Origin: Lactuca virosa | Taxonomy: Eukaryota > Streptophyta > Magnoliopsida > Asterales > Asteraceae | Length of the DNA: 64,000 nt | NCBI GenBank assembly: GCA_928212115.1 | Contig: CAKMRJ010002223.1 | Location: 299,378,545-299,442,544 of the forward strand | Direction: 5' to 3' | Part shown: in pieces, positions 23,361 to 34,486 of the stretch | How the letters are laid out: every line of letters begins with the position of its first letter | Position numbering within the stretch: position 1 is the stretch's first letter | Made by a program: the position numbers and the translations under genes | The notes under the pieces: generated by a model | What the model was told of the DNA's origin: nothing | The model's input: the letters and a program-made list of their open reading frames with translations, nothing else | The model's database searches: none

Positions 23361-24905
23361 CTAACTGGTGTGGTTGGGACTTCTCTGAAGCTCAACTCTT
23401 TTTCTTGTAACTCCAGATCCCTTTAAATATGGAAAGATTGGTGGATCTGGGACTTGTTCAACAATCGGGAAAAACTCTAGATTTTTATCAAATGACTCAA
23501 ATTTTAGATTTTTGAGCCGTTTTCTTTTTCCATTCTTCTTGAGAGCACCCAACTTCTTCTTTTTCTTCTTTTTCTTTTTTAGCTTCTTGTCAGAAATTAC
23601 CTTTTTCTCATCTTCCCCAAGCTTAGCTTTTTCCATCAGCTTTGTACCAGTTCTTCCAGCAGAATTCACATTATCTTTCATCTCCCCAAGCTTATCTATG
23701 TTCATCTCCTTTAATGTATAATTATCTAGTTTCCTGTCTAAAAATAAATCTTGCACAAAACCATTAGAAAAATCACAGCAGTCCTCAGAAAAAGGACTAC
23801 TGGTACCCATATAATTGACAAAAACATTTTCAGAAGGAAATTCATCATTATTAATTTGAAATTTAACCACTTCCTCATCAAACTCCATTGAAATCATGCC
23901 ATTAAAAACATCAATTTTCGTTTTTGCAGTTTTCATAAAAGGCCTTCCCAAAATAATAGAGTTCGCATTTGAAGTGTCCAAGTTTCCCATGTCCAATATA
24001 TAAAAATCAGCGGGAAAAATAAGCTCACCCACTTGGACAAGAACATCGTCAAGCACACCTTTTGGGTGTACTGTTGAATGATCCGCCAACTGGATGATGG
24101 TGCCGGTCTTTTGCAAAGATCCCAATTTGAATTTTTCAAAATTAGAATAGGGAAGGACATTAACTGAAGCTCCTAAATCAAGCATGGCTTTTGGAAAATC
24201 AAGGTTCCCCAATTTACAAGGAACTGAGAAAATCCCTGGATCCTTGCACTTTGGAGGCAAACCTTTTTGCAAAATTAAAGAAATATTTTCACCAGCTTTT
24301 ACAATCTCATTAAATTTCATTTTTTTCTTTGAAATACATAAATTTTTCAGAAATTTAGCATAGCGAGGGATATGTTGGATAATATCTAAAAATGGGATAT
24401 TTACCTCAACCTTGCGAAGAATTTCCATAATGTCCTCATCATCTCTTTCGCACTTCGTGCTACTCAGTCGCGATGGGAAGGGAGGTAATGGCTTGTACTC
24501 CTTCAGAATTGGCTTGGGTAGTGCTGGAGTTTCTTTTTCTTTATCTTTTTCAACGAATTCTTCAACTAACACTTCTTCATACTCTTCTGTTTCAGCTCCT
24601 TTTTCTGTTTCTTCGATATCTCCTTCTTCTACCAGAACTTCTTCAAATTCGTCTTCAGATTCGTTTTCTGGTTCAGATACACTTAGGCATTTGTATGTTT
24701 TCCCACTTCTCAAGGAAATAGCACTAACATTATGCTTCGGATTGTTTTCGGTGTGGCCCGATAACTTTCCTTGAGATTCTAGTCGACCCATAGAAGTGGC
24801 AAGTTGAGACACCTGCTGCTCTAGATTTTTGATACTGGCTCTGGTTTCGTTCTGGAACGCATGAGTGCTGGTGGCCAGACTTTTAACAATATCTTCCAAA
24901 GCCAT
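23361..24905 (-). pseudogene. Element C gag C-terminus and aspartic protease, 514-codon open frame
   Basis: This is the longest uninterrupted frame in the window. The start holds a coiled-coil-like segment (ETRASIKNLEQQVSQLA) and the Athila landmark SLRSGK. An acidic linker and PPFPSRL follow. The protease active site is DLGASVNVLP at about residue 242, where D-L-G replaces the D-T/S-G of most retropepsins, as is usual in Athila. An ILGRPFM block follows at about residue 318. The C-terminus is a lysine run and a basic tail. The ATG at 24905 is internal: the same frame continues upstream through three stops into the gag sequence, so the frame is the 3' half of a broken gag-pro gene. Confidence 0.85.
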
Positions 24906-26271
24906 ACTAGAGCTTCCAGAATGTTGCTGCGAAGGCTGCTGAAAATTCTGGTGCTAGAAATTCTGCTGATTCTGAAAATTTTGCTGAAGACCCAGCTATT
25001 GAAAATTTCGTTGTTGCTGAAATCTGGGTGGAGGCTGAAATTGTTGTTTCTACTGATAATTATTGTGAAAGTTCTGTTGCTAGCCCCCGACAGCTTTGAC
25101 TGCAACTGTATCCTCTTGCAATATTGGGCACATATCTGGAGGGTGCCCAGTTTTGCAGCAGATCCCGCAAGCTTTGACTTTTGACTCGATACCTTGTTCT
25201 TTTGTTAGCAGGAGGATAGCCTTAGTCAATTCTGAAATCTGATATTCCAGGTGGGAATTACTTATTTCTTTGACTCCTCTTGGCTGGTCCGGGTACCACT
25301 CTTCTTCAGTTGCTGAATGCTTAGATTCGTTTGCCAGCTTTTCAACTAGCTCTCTGATTTCAGTTGGGGTCATGTCTGAAAGTGACCCTCCACTTGATGC
25401 ATTTATAAGTCGCCTCTCCATGGGTATCAAGCCTTCGCAGAAACACTGGTACAACTGATAATCACTAATGCCATGTTGAGGGCATCGGACCAGCAGCTTC
25501 TTGAACCGCTCCCAATAAGTGTGGAGAGCCTCTCTTTTGCCTTGCTTTATACCAAGAATCTCTCTGCGCAGGTTTGACACTTTCGCCTCAGGAAAATATT
25601 TCTCTAGAAAAAGTTTGGCGAGTTCATTCCAGCTTGTTATTGAACCAGACGGGAGGTCATATAACCACTCTTTTGCTGCATCTTGAACCGAAAAAGGGGA
25701 ATGCCCTTAGTTTGATCTGGTCTTCAGTAACTGCATGCGGCTTCATTCCAGAACCTACCACATGAAATTCCTTGAGGAATTTATGTGGGTCTTCGTTTTC
25801 TAGACCACGGAATGTGGGAAGAAGATGAATCAGCCCAGATTTAAGTTCGAAATTTTGGGCTTCTGGAAACGTAATGCAAAGGGGCTGTTGGTTGACCTCT
25901 TGAGTGGCCCACTCTCTAAGGGTCTTTTCTGCTTCGTCTCCACTCATAGTTAAGTCTTCAGATTCGGATTCTGAAGAATCTGTGGTTTCAGTTTTAACGG
26001 AAGAGGGTGGGGAGTAAGTTTTATATGGGCTGTTTTGAGGAGAAGATGGGGGTACTTTTGGAAAAAACGGATCTGATTCGTTCCACAAGGGTGTGCCTAG
26101 TGGTGTGGAGGTTTCTGGGGGTATGGAGGATGATGAACTAAAAAGACCAGCTGATTGTTTCTTTCTTGCTTCCTCTTTTTTCAGTCTCCTTGCAGTTCGC
26201 TCGATTTCTGGATCAAAAACTAAAGGTGTACCTGAACGAAAAGTCCTTGGCATAAAACTATTAGAAAGCAC
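24906..26271 (-). pseudogene. gag: Element C gag N-terminal and nucleocapsid region
   Basis: The ATG at 26271 lies close to the primer site and opens a 204-codon frame (MPRTFRSG, then FDPEIERTARRL, a conserved Athila start). The frame shifts near 25660. The capsid core continues at 25580-25080, with REALHTYWERFKKLL and CPQHGISDYQLYQCF landmarks. A single CCHC knuckle, CGICCKTGHPPDMC, is at about 25171-25130. A glutamine-rich stretch with three stops (25080-24906) links it to the protease frame. Confidence 0.85.
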
Positions 26272-26280
26272 CGTGTCCCC

Positions 26281-26293
26281 GACAACGGCGCCA
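26281..26293 (-). other. Primer binding site of element C
   Basis: Read on the minus strand it is TGGCGCCGTTGTC, continuing ggggacac, three bases inside the right-hand (5') LTR. This is the typical Athila site. Confidence 0.88.
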
Positions 26294-26296
26294 ATT

Positions 26297-27963
26297 TGTT
26301 AACACGCTGTCGTGCGCGTATTAAACAAATAAATTTATCACTGCTGGTTGCACTAAAAATATAGCACAGGGAAGCAGGGTCGAATCCTCAGGGACACAGC
26401 CTAAAAGTCAATGCCTTTTTGCATCAGGCACATCTAGTCAAGAAACAAAGTATAAAGGGGGGGTTTTTGATTAAAACTAATAACTAGAAATGCAGTGATA
26501 ATAAAGTAAATGAAAATCAATAATAAAAATGGTTTCAGCTCTGCTGTGACTTTCCTAATCATGCAACTTATCCAGATCTGATTATTTGACTTTCTATCTA
26601 AGCTCTGCTGTGACTTTCTATCTAAGCTGTTTATTTGAATAACAGCTCTGCTGTGACTTTCTATCTAAGCTGGTACTAAGAAAAACTAACAAGCTCTAGT
26701 AATTTCTCTTTTACCTTATTTAGTTAACCAAAACAAGCTCTTCAATTAACCCTAACTTTTTACTGTCTAATCAAACAAGCTCTTAATTAAGATCAGAAAA
26801 GTTGCATTAAGTTCTTTGTAAAATTCCCAGCAATACCCAATACTTCTCACAAGCTTGGAAGCGTAAAGATATGATTTTTACAGTTTATAATAAAGTCAAA
26901 TCCCAAACACCCGATTTATTACTTGTTACTTATTACCAATTAATTAGAACAATTACGGATTCTATTAACTGATTAACTGGAATGATAAAACCCTAGCTAG
27001 GTGATCAGACTAACAAGAATTCAAATCAAACATTCATTAAGCTCAAAACTGAAGAATCTAGATAGAAACACAAATCAAAAACCAGATCTAATGATCAATC
27101 ACATGAAAAGTAATTGTCTTTGCAGAACTGAAAACTAGGGTTTAGCCAGACATGGCTAAAATCTGATCTAAAACAATAAAAAGAAACATTAAACTACTAA
27201 ATCTTACTAAACTAAACGTAGGAGATGATCCACAGTCTTCAGATCTTCAGAAATCGTTGAAATCGGAGAAGAAACACCTCCAAAATCGTATTTTCGTCGT
27301 CTGGTACCTTTGGAATCGCCAACTTTGGTTACAGGAATGCTATTAGGGTCTATTTATACGTCCAACAGCAAAAACGGCGCACCTACGATTGCATGTACAC
27401 AACCTGCGATCGCAGGTTTTGAAATAAACGCGTCTGGTGCCTTTTTAATGAAGTAGGATGCTATTCTGGAACTTTTTGGCCAACCTCCGATCGGATGTAC
27501 ACAACCTGTGACCGCAGGTTGTGCCTATGACGTCCGAAATTTCGTCTACTTTTCAGATCATTTTGAATCGCATCAATCGGAGTTACGGTTCTCGAGATAT
27601 GGTCAAAATACTAACAGGGGGTCAAAGCTGCCAGTAACATCCTTTATCTTTAGATTGTAGATTCTTTCTTCGTGTGATCAATTCGATCGAATGTTTCTTG
27701 ACCAAAGCATCTTCCAAACATTCCTCAACATACTCCATAAGGCCCAAGCTCCATTTTAAGCTCCAAACACGCATCCAACTGCTCTCAAAGCACTGCTCCA
27801 CTCGAACTATCTGAAATTGACATAAAAACATGAGCAGTATGGGAATTCTAACGAAAGACATGAGCTGAAAATTATTTATCTAAATGACATGCAAATGTAC
27901 AAAATATGATGCTAAAATGATGATGAAAACTACCCTATAAGATGCATAAAATGGCATCTAACA
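26297..27963 (-). repeat. 5' LTR of element C
   Basis: It is 87 bases longer than the other LTR, mainly through repeated copies of gctgtgactttctatctaag at about 26586-26670. The remainder is nearly identical, so insertion is moderately recent. Confidence 0.9.
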
Positions 27964-28890
27964 AGCAACGAGGCAAGAAATGATCTGATTGCTACAAAAA
28001 TACAAACACGTGTTCGCCTGGACACCCACGGACATGGTGGGGGTCGACCGGGGGATCATAGAACACAAGCTGATGATAAAGCCAGGGGCCAAATAGTTAA
28101 AACAAAAGAAACGCTTCCAGGGAGGAGATCGAAACAAGGCAATTAACACAGAAGTGACCAAGTTGACCAGTACTGGGATCCTTAGGGACGCAAGTTTCCC
28201 AACATGGATCGCCAACCCGGTAATGATGAAGAAACATGATGGAAGTTGGCGCATGTTAATTGACTAATCGGACCTCAATAAGGCGTGACCCAAAGACTGC
28301 TACCCATTACCGGAAATAGACGAAAAAGGTAGAGTCTCTACAAGGGTTCCAGTGGAAATGTTTCTTGGATGCATACAAGGGATATCACCAAATCCTAATG
28401 AGCAAAGACGATGAATAAAATACAACTTTCTACACAGATCATGGTGCCTTCTGCTTTACAAAGATGCCATTCGGATTAAAGAACGCCAAAGCAACTTACC
28501 AACGGCTGGTCGACTCTCTGTTTGCCAATCAAATCGGTAGAAACATTGAGGTCTATGTTGATGACATGGTCATCAAAAGCTCGGACGAGTAGAGACTGTT
28601 GCACGATGTAGAGGAAACATTATGAACCTTGGAAAAGGAAAAAATGAAACTAAACCCCGCAAAATGTACCTTCGTGGTAGAGGAGGGGCAATTCCTCGGA
28701 TACTACGTGACAAAGGAAGGGATCCATACGAGTCCAGTCAAACATCGATGAACTTAAAGACACACCTTCGCCAAGCACAATAAGGCACGCCCAAGGTCTG
28801 AACGGTAAACTAACAGCTCTCAATCGTTTCATCTCTAAATCAACCGAGAAAGCCATGCCTCTATTTCACACACTCAAGGGATGCATGGAA
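27964..28890 (+). pseudogene. Element B reverse transcriptase remnant
   Basis: Landmarks of a Tat RT are readable with stops and shifts between them: AWTPTDMVGVDRGIIEHKL at about 28014-28070, SDLNKA near 28269, GAFCFTKMPFGLKNA near 28443-28487, and the catalytic YVDDMVIKS at 28554-28580, with both aspartates present. LNPAKCTF and QFLGY follow. Several stops (for example in the segment after SSDE) make it inactive. It joins the protease across the Athila insertion. Confidence 0.88.
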
Positions 28891-28899
28891 AAGAACAAC

Positions 28900-29770
28900 T
28901 TTTGATGGACGCCAGAGGTTGAATCCGCGCTGCAAAAGATAAAGAAGACACTGCACACGCTCCCTGCACTAGCATGCCCGCTACCAGGCGAGAGGATGCA
29001 GGTCTACTTATCCACATCAAAGGACGCACTAGTAGCCGAAAGGCAAGGAAGACAGCTCCCGGTCTACTTCATGATCCGGGCCATGCAGGGGCAAGAAATT
29101 AACTACCCAGTCATCGAAAAGCTGGTGCTCGCCCTAATATACGTGACGCGGCGACTCCGTCGATACTTCCAGGCCCACCAGATAGAGGTGTTGACCGGCT
29201 GCCCAATTAAGCAGGTACTCTTAAGGCCAGAGACGTCCGGGCGCCTCGCAAAATGGGCTATAGAACTGGGAGAACACGACATTAGTTACCACCCCAGAGT
29301 GAGTATCAAAGGACAGGCACTGGCACACTTCCTATTAGAAATCCCGGGAGAGCTCCAGCAGGAAATGACAGATATCGCCCAACGAAGGCACTCAGAAGAG
29401 AAGACCGACCAACAATGGACCCTCTACACGGATGGAGCTTCCAGCAAGGAAGGCTCAAGAGCGGGCTTAATCCTAACCAGCCCCACGGGCGAGGAAATCA
29501 CTTACGCCTTACGCTTCGACTTCTAAACCTCCAACAATGAAGACGAATATGAATCCCTGTTAGTCGGCCTAAGGTTGGCGGTAAAAATGGGGGCGGAAAG
29601 GATAGTAGCCCTAACCGACTCAGGCCTGGAAGCCAACCAGGTCACCAGAGAATTCGAAGCGAAGCATAAACGAATGGAAAAGTATGTTAAAGCAGTCCAG
29701 CAGATCACAAGTCCACTCAAGAGTTTCACCATATAACAGATTTTGAGAGGAAGCAATAGGCGAGCAGACA
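28900..29770 (+). pseudogene. Element B RNase H plus second (archaeal-type) RNase H
   Basis: The first, gypsy-type RNase H is readable from about 28985 in a frame open to 29523 (for example IEVLTGCPIKQVLLRPE and WAIELGEHDISYHPR). A second RNase H begins at about 29413 with WTLYTDGASSKEGSRAG, the D-G-A-S catalytic start, then TDSGLEANQV near 29617. Another block (RRADTLSKL) near 29756 closes the domain. Two RNase H domains in tandem are characteristic of the Tat lineage. A stop at 29524 and another at 29734 break the frame. Confidence 0.85.
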
Positions 29771-29979
29771 CTCTAAGCAAACTTGGATCAACATGTTTTG
29801 GTCATCTCTCCAAGGAGGTCCTGGTGGAAGTGCTAAAAGAAAGGAGCATCGACGAACGCCAAGTTGACTCTTTATCCACAACACGACCCAGCTGGATGAC
29901 ACCCATTATAGACTATTTTCAGCACGGCATACTTCATGACGACCACACGGAGGCGCACAAAACAAGAATAAGAGCTCCT

Positions 29980-31123
29980 CAGTATGCAATATTAGGAGGA
30001 GCATTGTACAGATAAGGCCACACAGCTCCGTGGCTCAAATGCATAGACAACAATTCAGGGAAGAAGGCTCTACAGGAAACCCACAAGGGATCAGCCGGAG
30101 CCCACAAGGGGGCAAGGGCACTCATGAGCAAGATACTACGCATGGGGCTCTACTGGCCGGACATAAACCAAGACGCCACCAAATTAACCCGAGCATGTGT
30201 GGAGTTCCAGACCTTTTCACCAGTACAAGGTGTACCCCCAACAAAGCTAACGAGCATCGCCAGCCCATGGCCCTTTTACCAATGGGGGAATGACATCGTC
30301 GGTCCTTTCCCGAAAGCACCAAGAAAAGTGAAGTTCTTGGTCGTGGCAGTCGACTACTTCACAAAATGGATAGAAGCCGAATCATTGGCATGTGTTGCTG
30401 GAAAACAGATGATTAAATTCATGTGGAAAAACATCATAACAAGATTTGGAATACCCAAGGTTCTGATCAGTGACAACGGACTGAAATTTGCCGAGAACCC
30501 CTTCAGAGACTGGTGTGCAGAGAGAGGAATATAGCAAAGATTCACGTCAGTAGCACACCCTCAAGCCAATGGACAGACGAAGGTGTCTAATAGGACGTTG
30601 GTGCACGGAATGAAAAAACAACTCGGCAAAGCAAAGGGCAATTGGATAGATGAACTGCCGAAAGTTCTCTGGTCGTATTGAACCACTCAACGAACCAGCA
30701 CGAAAGAAACACCATTCAGCCTGGCCTATGGAGCTGAAGCGATGGTGCCAGTAGAAATGATGATGGGATCAATGAATAGAGTACTGCCAGGAGCAAACAA
30801 ACGATAGGGACCTGAGGGAGAATTTGGACCTTCTGGAAGAACGCCGAGAACGTTCAAGAATCCATCAGGCCGTGTATAAAAAAATAGCGGAGGGGTATTA
30901 TAATCAGCGAGTCAAAGATAAGGCCTTTCGTGTTGGGGACTACCGCCTGTGAAAAAACGAGGCCAGCCATCCACAGCCTCGCGGAAAACTGATCCAGACA
31001 TGGGAAGGGTCATACAAGGTGGTAGAGGCGCATCACAATGGGTCACACTCCTTAGAGACACATGAGGGAAGACAGATCCTGAGAACGTGGAATGCAAGGA
31101 ACTTAAGAAAGTTCTACTTTTGA
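29980..31123 (+). pseudogene. Element B integrase remnant with altered catalytic Glu
   Basis: An open frame at 30124-30534 covers the zinc-finger end (GLYWPDINQDATKL) and the core with VDYFTKW (first Asp) and SDNGLKF (second Asp). After a stop at 30532 the core continues to HPQANGQTKVSNRT. Here the position that is normally the catalytic glutamate reads lysine (AAG, 30580-30582). A C-terminal piece with RVKDKAFRVGDY ends in FYF and a stop at 31121-31123, the natural end of pol. More stops lie between. Confidence 0.88.
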
Positions 31124-31729
31124 GTGAACCCGCAAACCCCTACACAGAAGGGAAGTTAGTTCTAGTAAAAAATCCCACGGCCGGACTGATCACCCGGACC
31201 GACATGCGGACGCTTAGTGTAGTCTGATAGGGAACCCTATTGTGTTGCAAACTAGCATGTATCAGGATTAAATAATGACAATAGAAAGAATGTTCCAAAA
31301 TGCGTTAGTCTTAATATGTCATGCACCATCGGCATGTATGATGACTTCAAAATGAAACACAGAGGATACTTAGTGGATCCACATGCGCACATACACATAC
31401 TCACATAATGAAACACACAAAGCAACAAAACGACAAGTCTTAGAATAAAGTCGTAATGTGCAACAAAATTTATGTATAGGAGGCTTAGCAATCCCAAAAT
31501 CTTAACGAAGAGTCGTCCAAAAGCAAACAAACATGCTCAATACACGAAAAAGCAATGCAGACACACAATGAAAGATGGCACGAAAGCAAATAAAAGCAAA
31601 CACGACTGTTGTCGATTAATATATAAGCAAAACCCCACCACAAAAAGCCCAAAGCATACATAACAAAAGACCTCGAAGGCCACAAGTTACTAGGAAACAA
31701 AGGGAAACAGAAACAAGGACAACAAAGCT
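31124..31729. other. Spacer between pol and the antisense gene
   Basis: About 600 bases lie between the convergent ends of pol and the antisense gene. Short open frames exist on both strands, but none shows a domain. Confidence 0.5.
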
Positions 31730-34024
31730 TCACCAAATTTTTTCACCCCCCGAAGGGTAGCTCCAAGAAATTTCAAAAACCACCGGGACCATCACCACCA
31801 TCTCCAACACCACCGACCGCCGGACCACCCCCACCATCTGTACCAGTACCATTTCCTCCAACGATACCCACCGCAACATCTCCCACAACTCCTCAATGTC
31901 ATCAAATACACACAACGCCCTCACCCCATCCACATCAAGCTGACCCAACCCAAGTAAACCTGCAAAATCCATAGTTGCAAAGGCCAGCATGGCATCGTCC
32001 AGACTTGAGGAATGGCTTAAACGAGAATCACTGGTAGATGGATCTTACGTCCCGGCATCAACTTGCACTTTCAAACTTGCCCGACCTGACTCCTCACCTG
32101 CAACAAATGCAGCATGATGGATGCAGCTGATACCCTCAGCGAATTCGAGATGTTCTATGAGCTTATCCATCACACGCACGAGCCCGACCTGAAGTAACCA
32201 ATCGCGATATGCCCTCAATGTTTCCAACTCGCGATCACAGTCATCAAGGTCGCGTTCCAGGCTTTTGTTTTGGATCATTAGACCTTCATCCATTTACGTC
32301 AGCGACTCCACATGAGCTTCCAACGAGCTTCAAACATCTTCCAATGCTAATTTCTCTGACACCAACGACTTGTTCTTCTGGTCCAATAAGTGAGCAGAAA
32401 CTTCAAGCTCCACCACCTGCCCCTTCAAACCCGTCTCACACGCCACCAAAGCAGAATGTGCACGCTCCAAATCATGAAACCACTGCACACGCCGAGAAAC
32501 AGTCGCCAGATAAGCCATGGCCTGCGCAGCAGCGTAAGCCAGGTTGTGGGCAAGGGCGGTGTTTTTCATTACATTCATATCCTCAACGGTAGCAGGAGGA
32601 AGGGCATGTTGGGTAAACTCCAAGGCAGCAGAATTAAACAGAAAAATGGGAATCCGCACGAAGACTCCACCCCGGAAAAAAGACGGGGGCGCCATGAAAA
32701 GCCCCTGCAGCAGAAGCCTCATGGTGTGACCGCTCGACGCTATCCCTTGAAGACCGAGGACTGGCACAAGGACTCGAAGCAATGACAATAGGAACAATGG
32801 GCTGAAGGGACGCCCTCTCAATACCCTCAGACTGTTGAACGTCATCATCGGGTATTACCAAAACATCACCATGATGAGACGACATAGAAGATAGCAGGAG
32901 CATAAGCCCGCGACGTTGCATCACACGCCTTCCAATCTGGCCGGAACTGACCCCTGACACCGGCTCACTCATAACTTGAGCAGCTTTTCACTTCTCCGCA
33001 ACACGACGGATGTTGGTAATGATCCCATCTTTGTTATCCACCACGTCCTCGGTCAAAGGTTCCCCTGATGGGCGAGGTATCAGGGCAGGGGACAAGGAAA
33101 CATCCAGAGCCGGCTGGTCCCCCGTTACAGAGGATCTCCCTAATAGATGCGACGAAGTCACAACGGGGGCACTCAAGCGACGGGGTGGACGCAGAACCTC
33201 GTGAAGAGCCACCACACGATGCTCTAACTTCCCCTTGTACCGCTTTCGCAGGACGAAATCCATGGAAACGGAGCACTCGGTACCTGTGAAGAACAACAGC
33301 GAAATCTGAGACATTTTCCCTTTCCCCATCAAAGGGGGAGGAAAAGGGGAAGAAAGAAAAACTTACCATTAGAGACAGTGTAGAAGACCGACATCTGCCT
33401 CTGGGAACGCCAGCTAGGGCTCATTCCAATGCCGGCAAGCAACACCTCCGATAACACATCGATGTCAACCTGAAGAGTACGCAAGAAATGATCGGCAATC
33501 GCCTGGTTATGGGGAAATAACTTGGGAGTAACATCCGACAAAGCATTTGCCCGATGATACTCCCGGCCAAGCAGTTCCCGGTTAACCCACAACCACTTGT
33601 CTTGCCAGTTCTTCGGCGGTTTGCTGTCAAGCACAAGGTTGTGACCTTCGCGTCGAGCAGAAAAGGTGTATTTATCATTGGTGACTACAAATCGGAAAAA
33701 TAACTTGAAGACGAAGAAGTCGGGAACAATGCCGTTGGCCCGACATATCATCTCAAAGATCACCATCTTGTGAACAGCGCTGGGGGTCAACATCTGAATA
33801 CTGCAGCTGTTGCGACGGAGCAATTCCTCTTGAAAGTCGGTTAAAGGAAGACGGAGGCCGACGTCAAAAATCTTCAGATAAACGCCCAATTTTTTGGGCG
33901 GCGGCGAAGTAATCACAGCTCCAGACGTCGGAAACTCTACTCCGTCGGCCGGAGTAAGGCCATAAGCCTCCTGAAGAGTGGAAAACTCGGAGGAACTGGG
34001 GATCAAACTCATGGAGGAAGCCAT
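31730..34024 (-). pseudogene. Antisense gene of element B (plant gypsy-type extra ORF), with intron
   Basis: The gene runs opposite to pol. The best start is the ATG at 34024 (MASSMSLIPSSSEF), followed by a conserved N-terminal domain with LPLTDFQEELLRR, FFRFVVTNDKYTFSAR and NWQDKWLWVNREL. These resemble the 'putative gypsy-type transposon' protein domain of plants. The exon ends at a GTAAGT donor (33366). After an 83-base intron the frame resumes at 33283 (TECSVSMDFVLRKRY). A TGA at 32990, a frameshift near 32690, stops near 32330 and 32297, and one at 32045 break the rest. The C-terminal half looks coiled-coil (SLERDLDDCDRELETLRAY) and ends in a W-L-x-x-G block (YRDWLLQVGLVRVMDKL) typical of these proteins. 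Its function in the element is unknown. Extra ORFs at this position are known from the Tat lineage. Confidence 0.8.
33284..33366 (-). other. Predicted intron in the antisense gene
   Basis: The donor reads AATG|GTAAGTTTTTC and the acceptor TTCTTCACAG|GT on the minus strand. The intron is 83 bases with a pyrimidine-rich middle. Removing it joins two frames that both look coding. Without it the frame stops at 33329. Confidence 0.75.
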
Positions 34025-34177
34025 AAAGGAGATATCGAAAAAGAAGAAAAGGAAGAAGAAACGAAAGAAGAATGTGAAAAAACTAGGAAAGCACTTTCTA
34101 CAAGTTATAGGTGTAAAAGGGCGGGATTTTCGAAAATCCCTAACACGGCTGACGTAACCGCCACACACGTCGAACAG

Positions 34178-34486
34178 TGTGACAACCGTCAATTTTTTTT
34201 GGTCAAATAAAGTCAATAAAAGTCAACCAGGTCAACTTAAATCGTGTTAGAATTTTAGGAGAAATGTGATATTCTCTAATGTTTCTAATGTACCATTGAC
34301 AAGTTATAATACAAAGTACCTCTCTGGTTGCCAATTTATCGAATATAAACCCGAAATGAGGTTAGTATCGTAACAATTCGGTAATTCAATTTTATATTAT
34401 TTTAGTTTAAATAATATTCATAACTCAATGTAGTGGAATTCATAAACCTTATACTACATGGCAAATTCATATCGAAGGTTACAAAC
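34178..34486 (+). mobile_element. Element D: left piece of an LTR interrupted by element A
   Basis: The segment starts TGTGACAACCGTC, a typical gypsy LTR start, inside the promoter side of element B's antisense gene. It shows no similarity to element B's 5' LTR. It is cut by element A at the CAAAC target site and continues at 61408. No polypurine tract precedes it, so it would be a 5' or solo LTR. Confidence 0.5.

Larger units (their letters stand above)
20174..27963 (-). mobile_element. Element C: Athila-like gag-protease element nested in element B
   Basis: LTRs at 20174-21753 and 26297-27963 (TGTT...AACA) flank an internal region read on the minus strand. The primer site next to the right LTR is TGGCGCCGTTGTCGGGG-type, as in Athila. 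Gag and protease are present; RT, RNase H, integrase and env-like genes are absent, so this is a deletion derivative. Flanking pentamers are GGCAG (20169-20173) and AGCAA (27964-27968), differing by two G-to-A changes, which fits a decayed 5-bp target duplication. The sequences outside the two LTRs are consecutive parts of element B's pol. Confidence 0.88.
17179..34177 (+). mobile_element. Element B: Tat-lineage Ty3/gypsy element, split by an Athila insertion
   Basis: The order is LTR, TGGCGCC primer site, gag, aspartic protease, [Athila insertion 20174-27963], RT, RNase H, a second RNase H, integrase, then an antisense gene. The doubled RNase H and the extra antisense gene are hallmarks of the Tat lineage. 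Sequence resembling the 5' LTR does not reappear in the window. The element is interrupted at 34178 by a different LTR, so its 3' LTR should lie beyond the window. The left end at 17179 is my best reading of the first TG after the microsatellite and is uncertain. Confidence 0.75.

Noticed and set aside
23512..24774. Ser/Phe-rich plus-strand open frames
   Set aside because: They are shadows of the lysine- and glutamate-rich Athila gag-protease frame on the other strand.
34178..34486. This segment as the 3' LTR of element B
   Set aside because: It shares nothing with element B's 5' LTR (17179-17760), and no polypurine tract precedes it; a separate LTR inserted into B explains it better.
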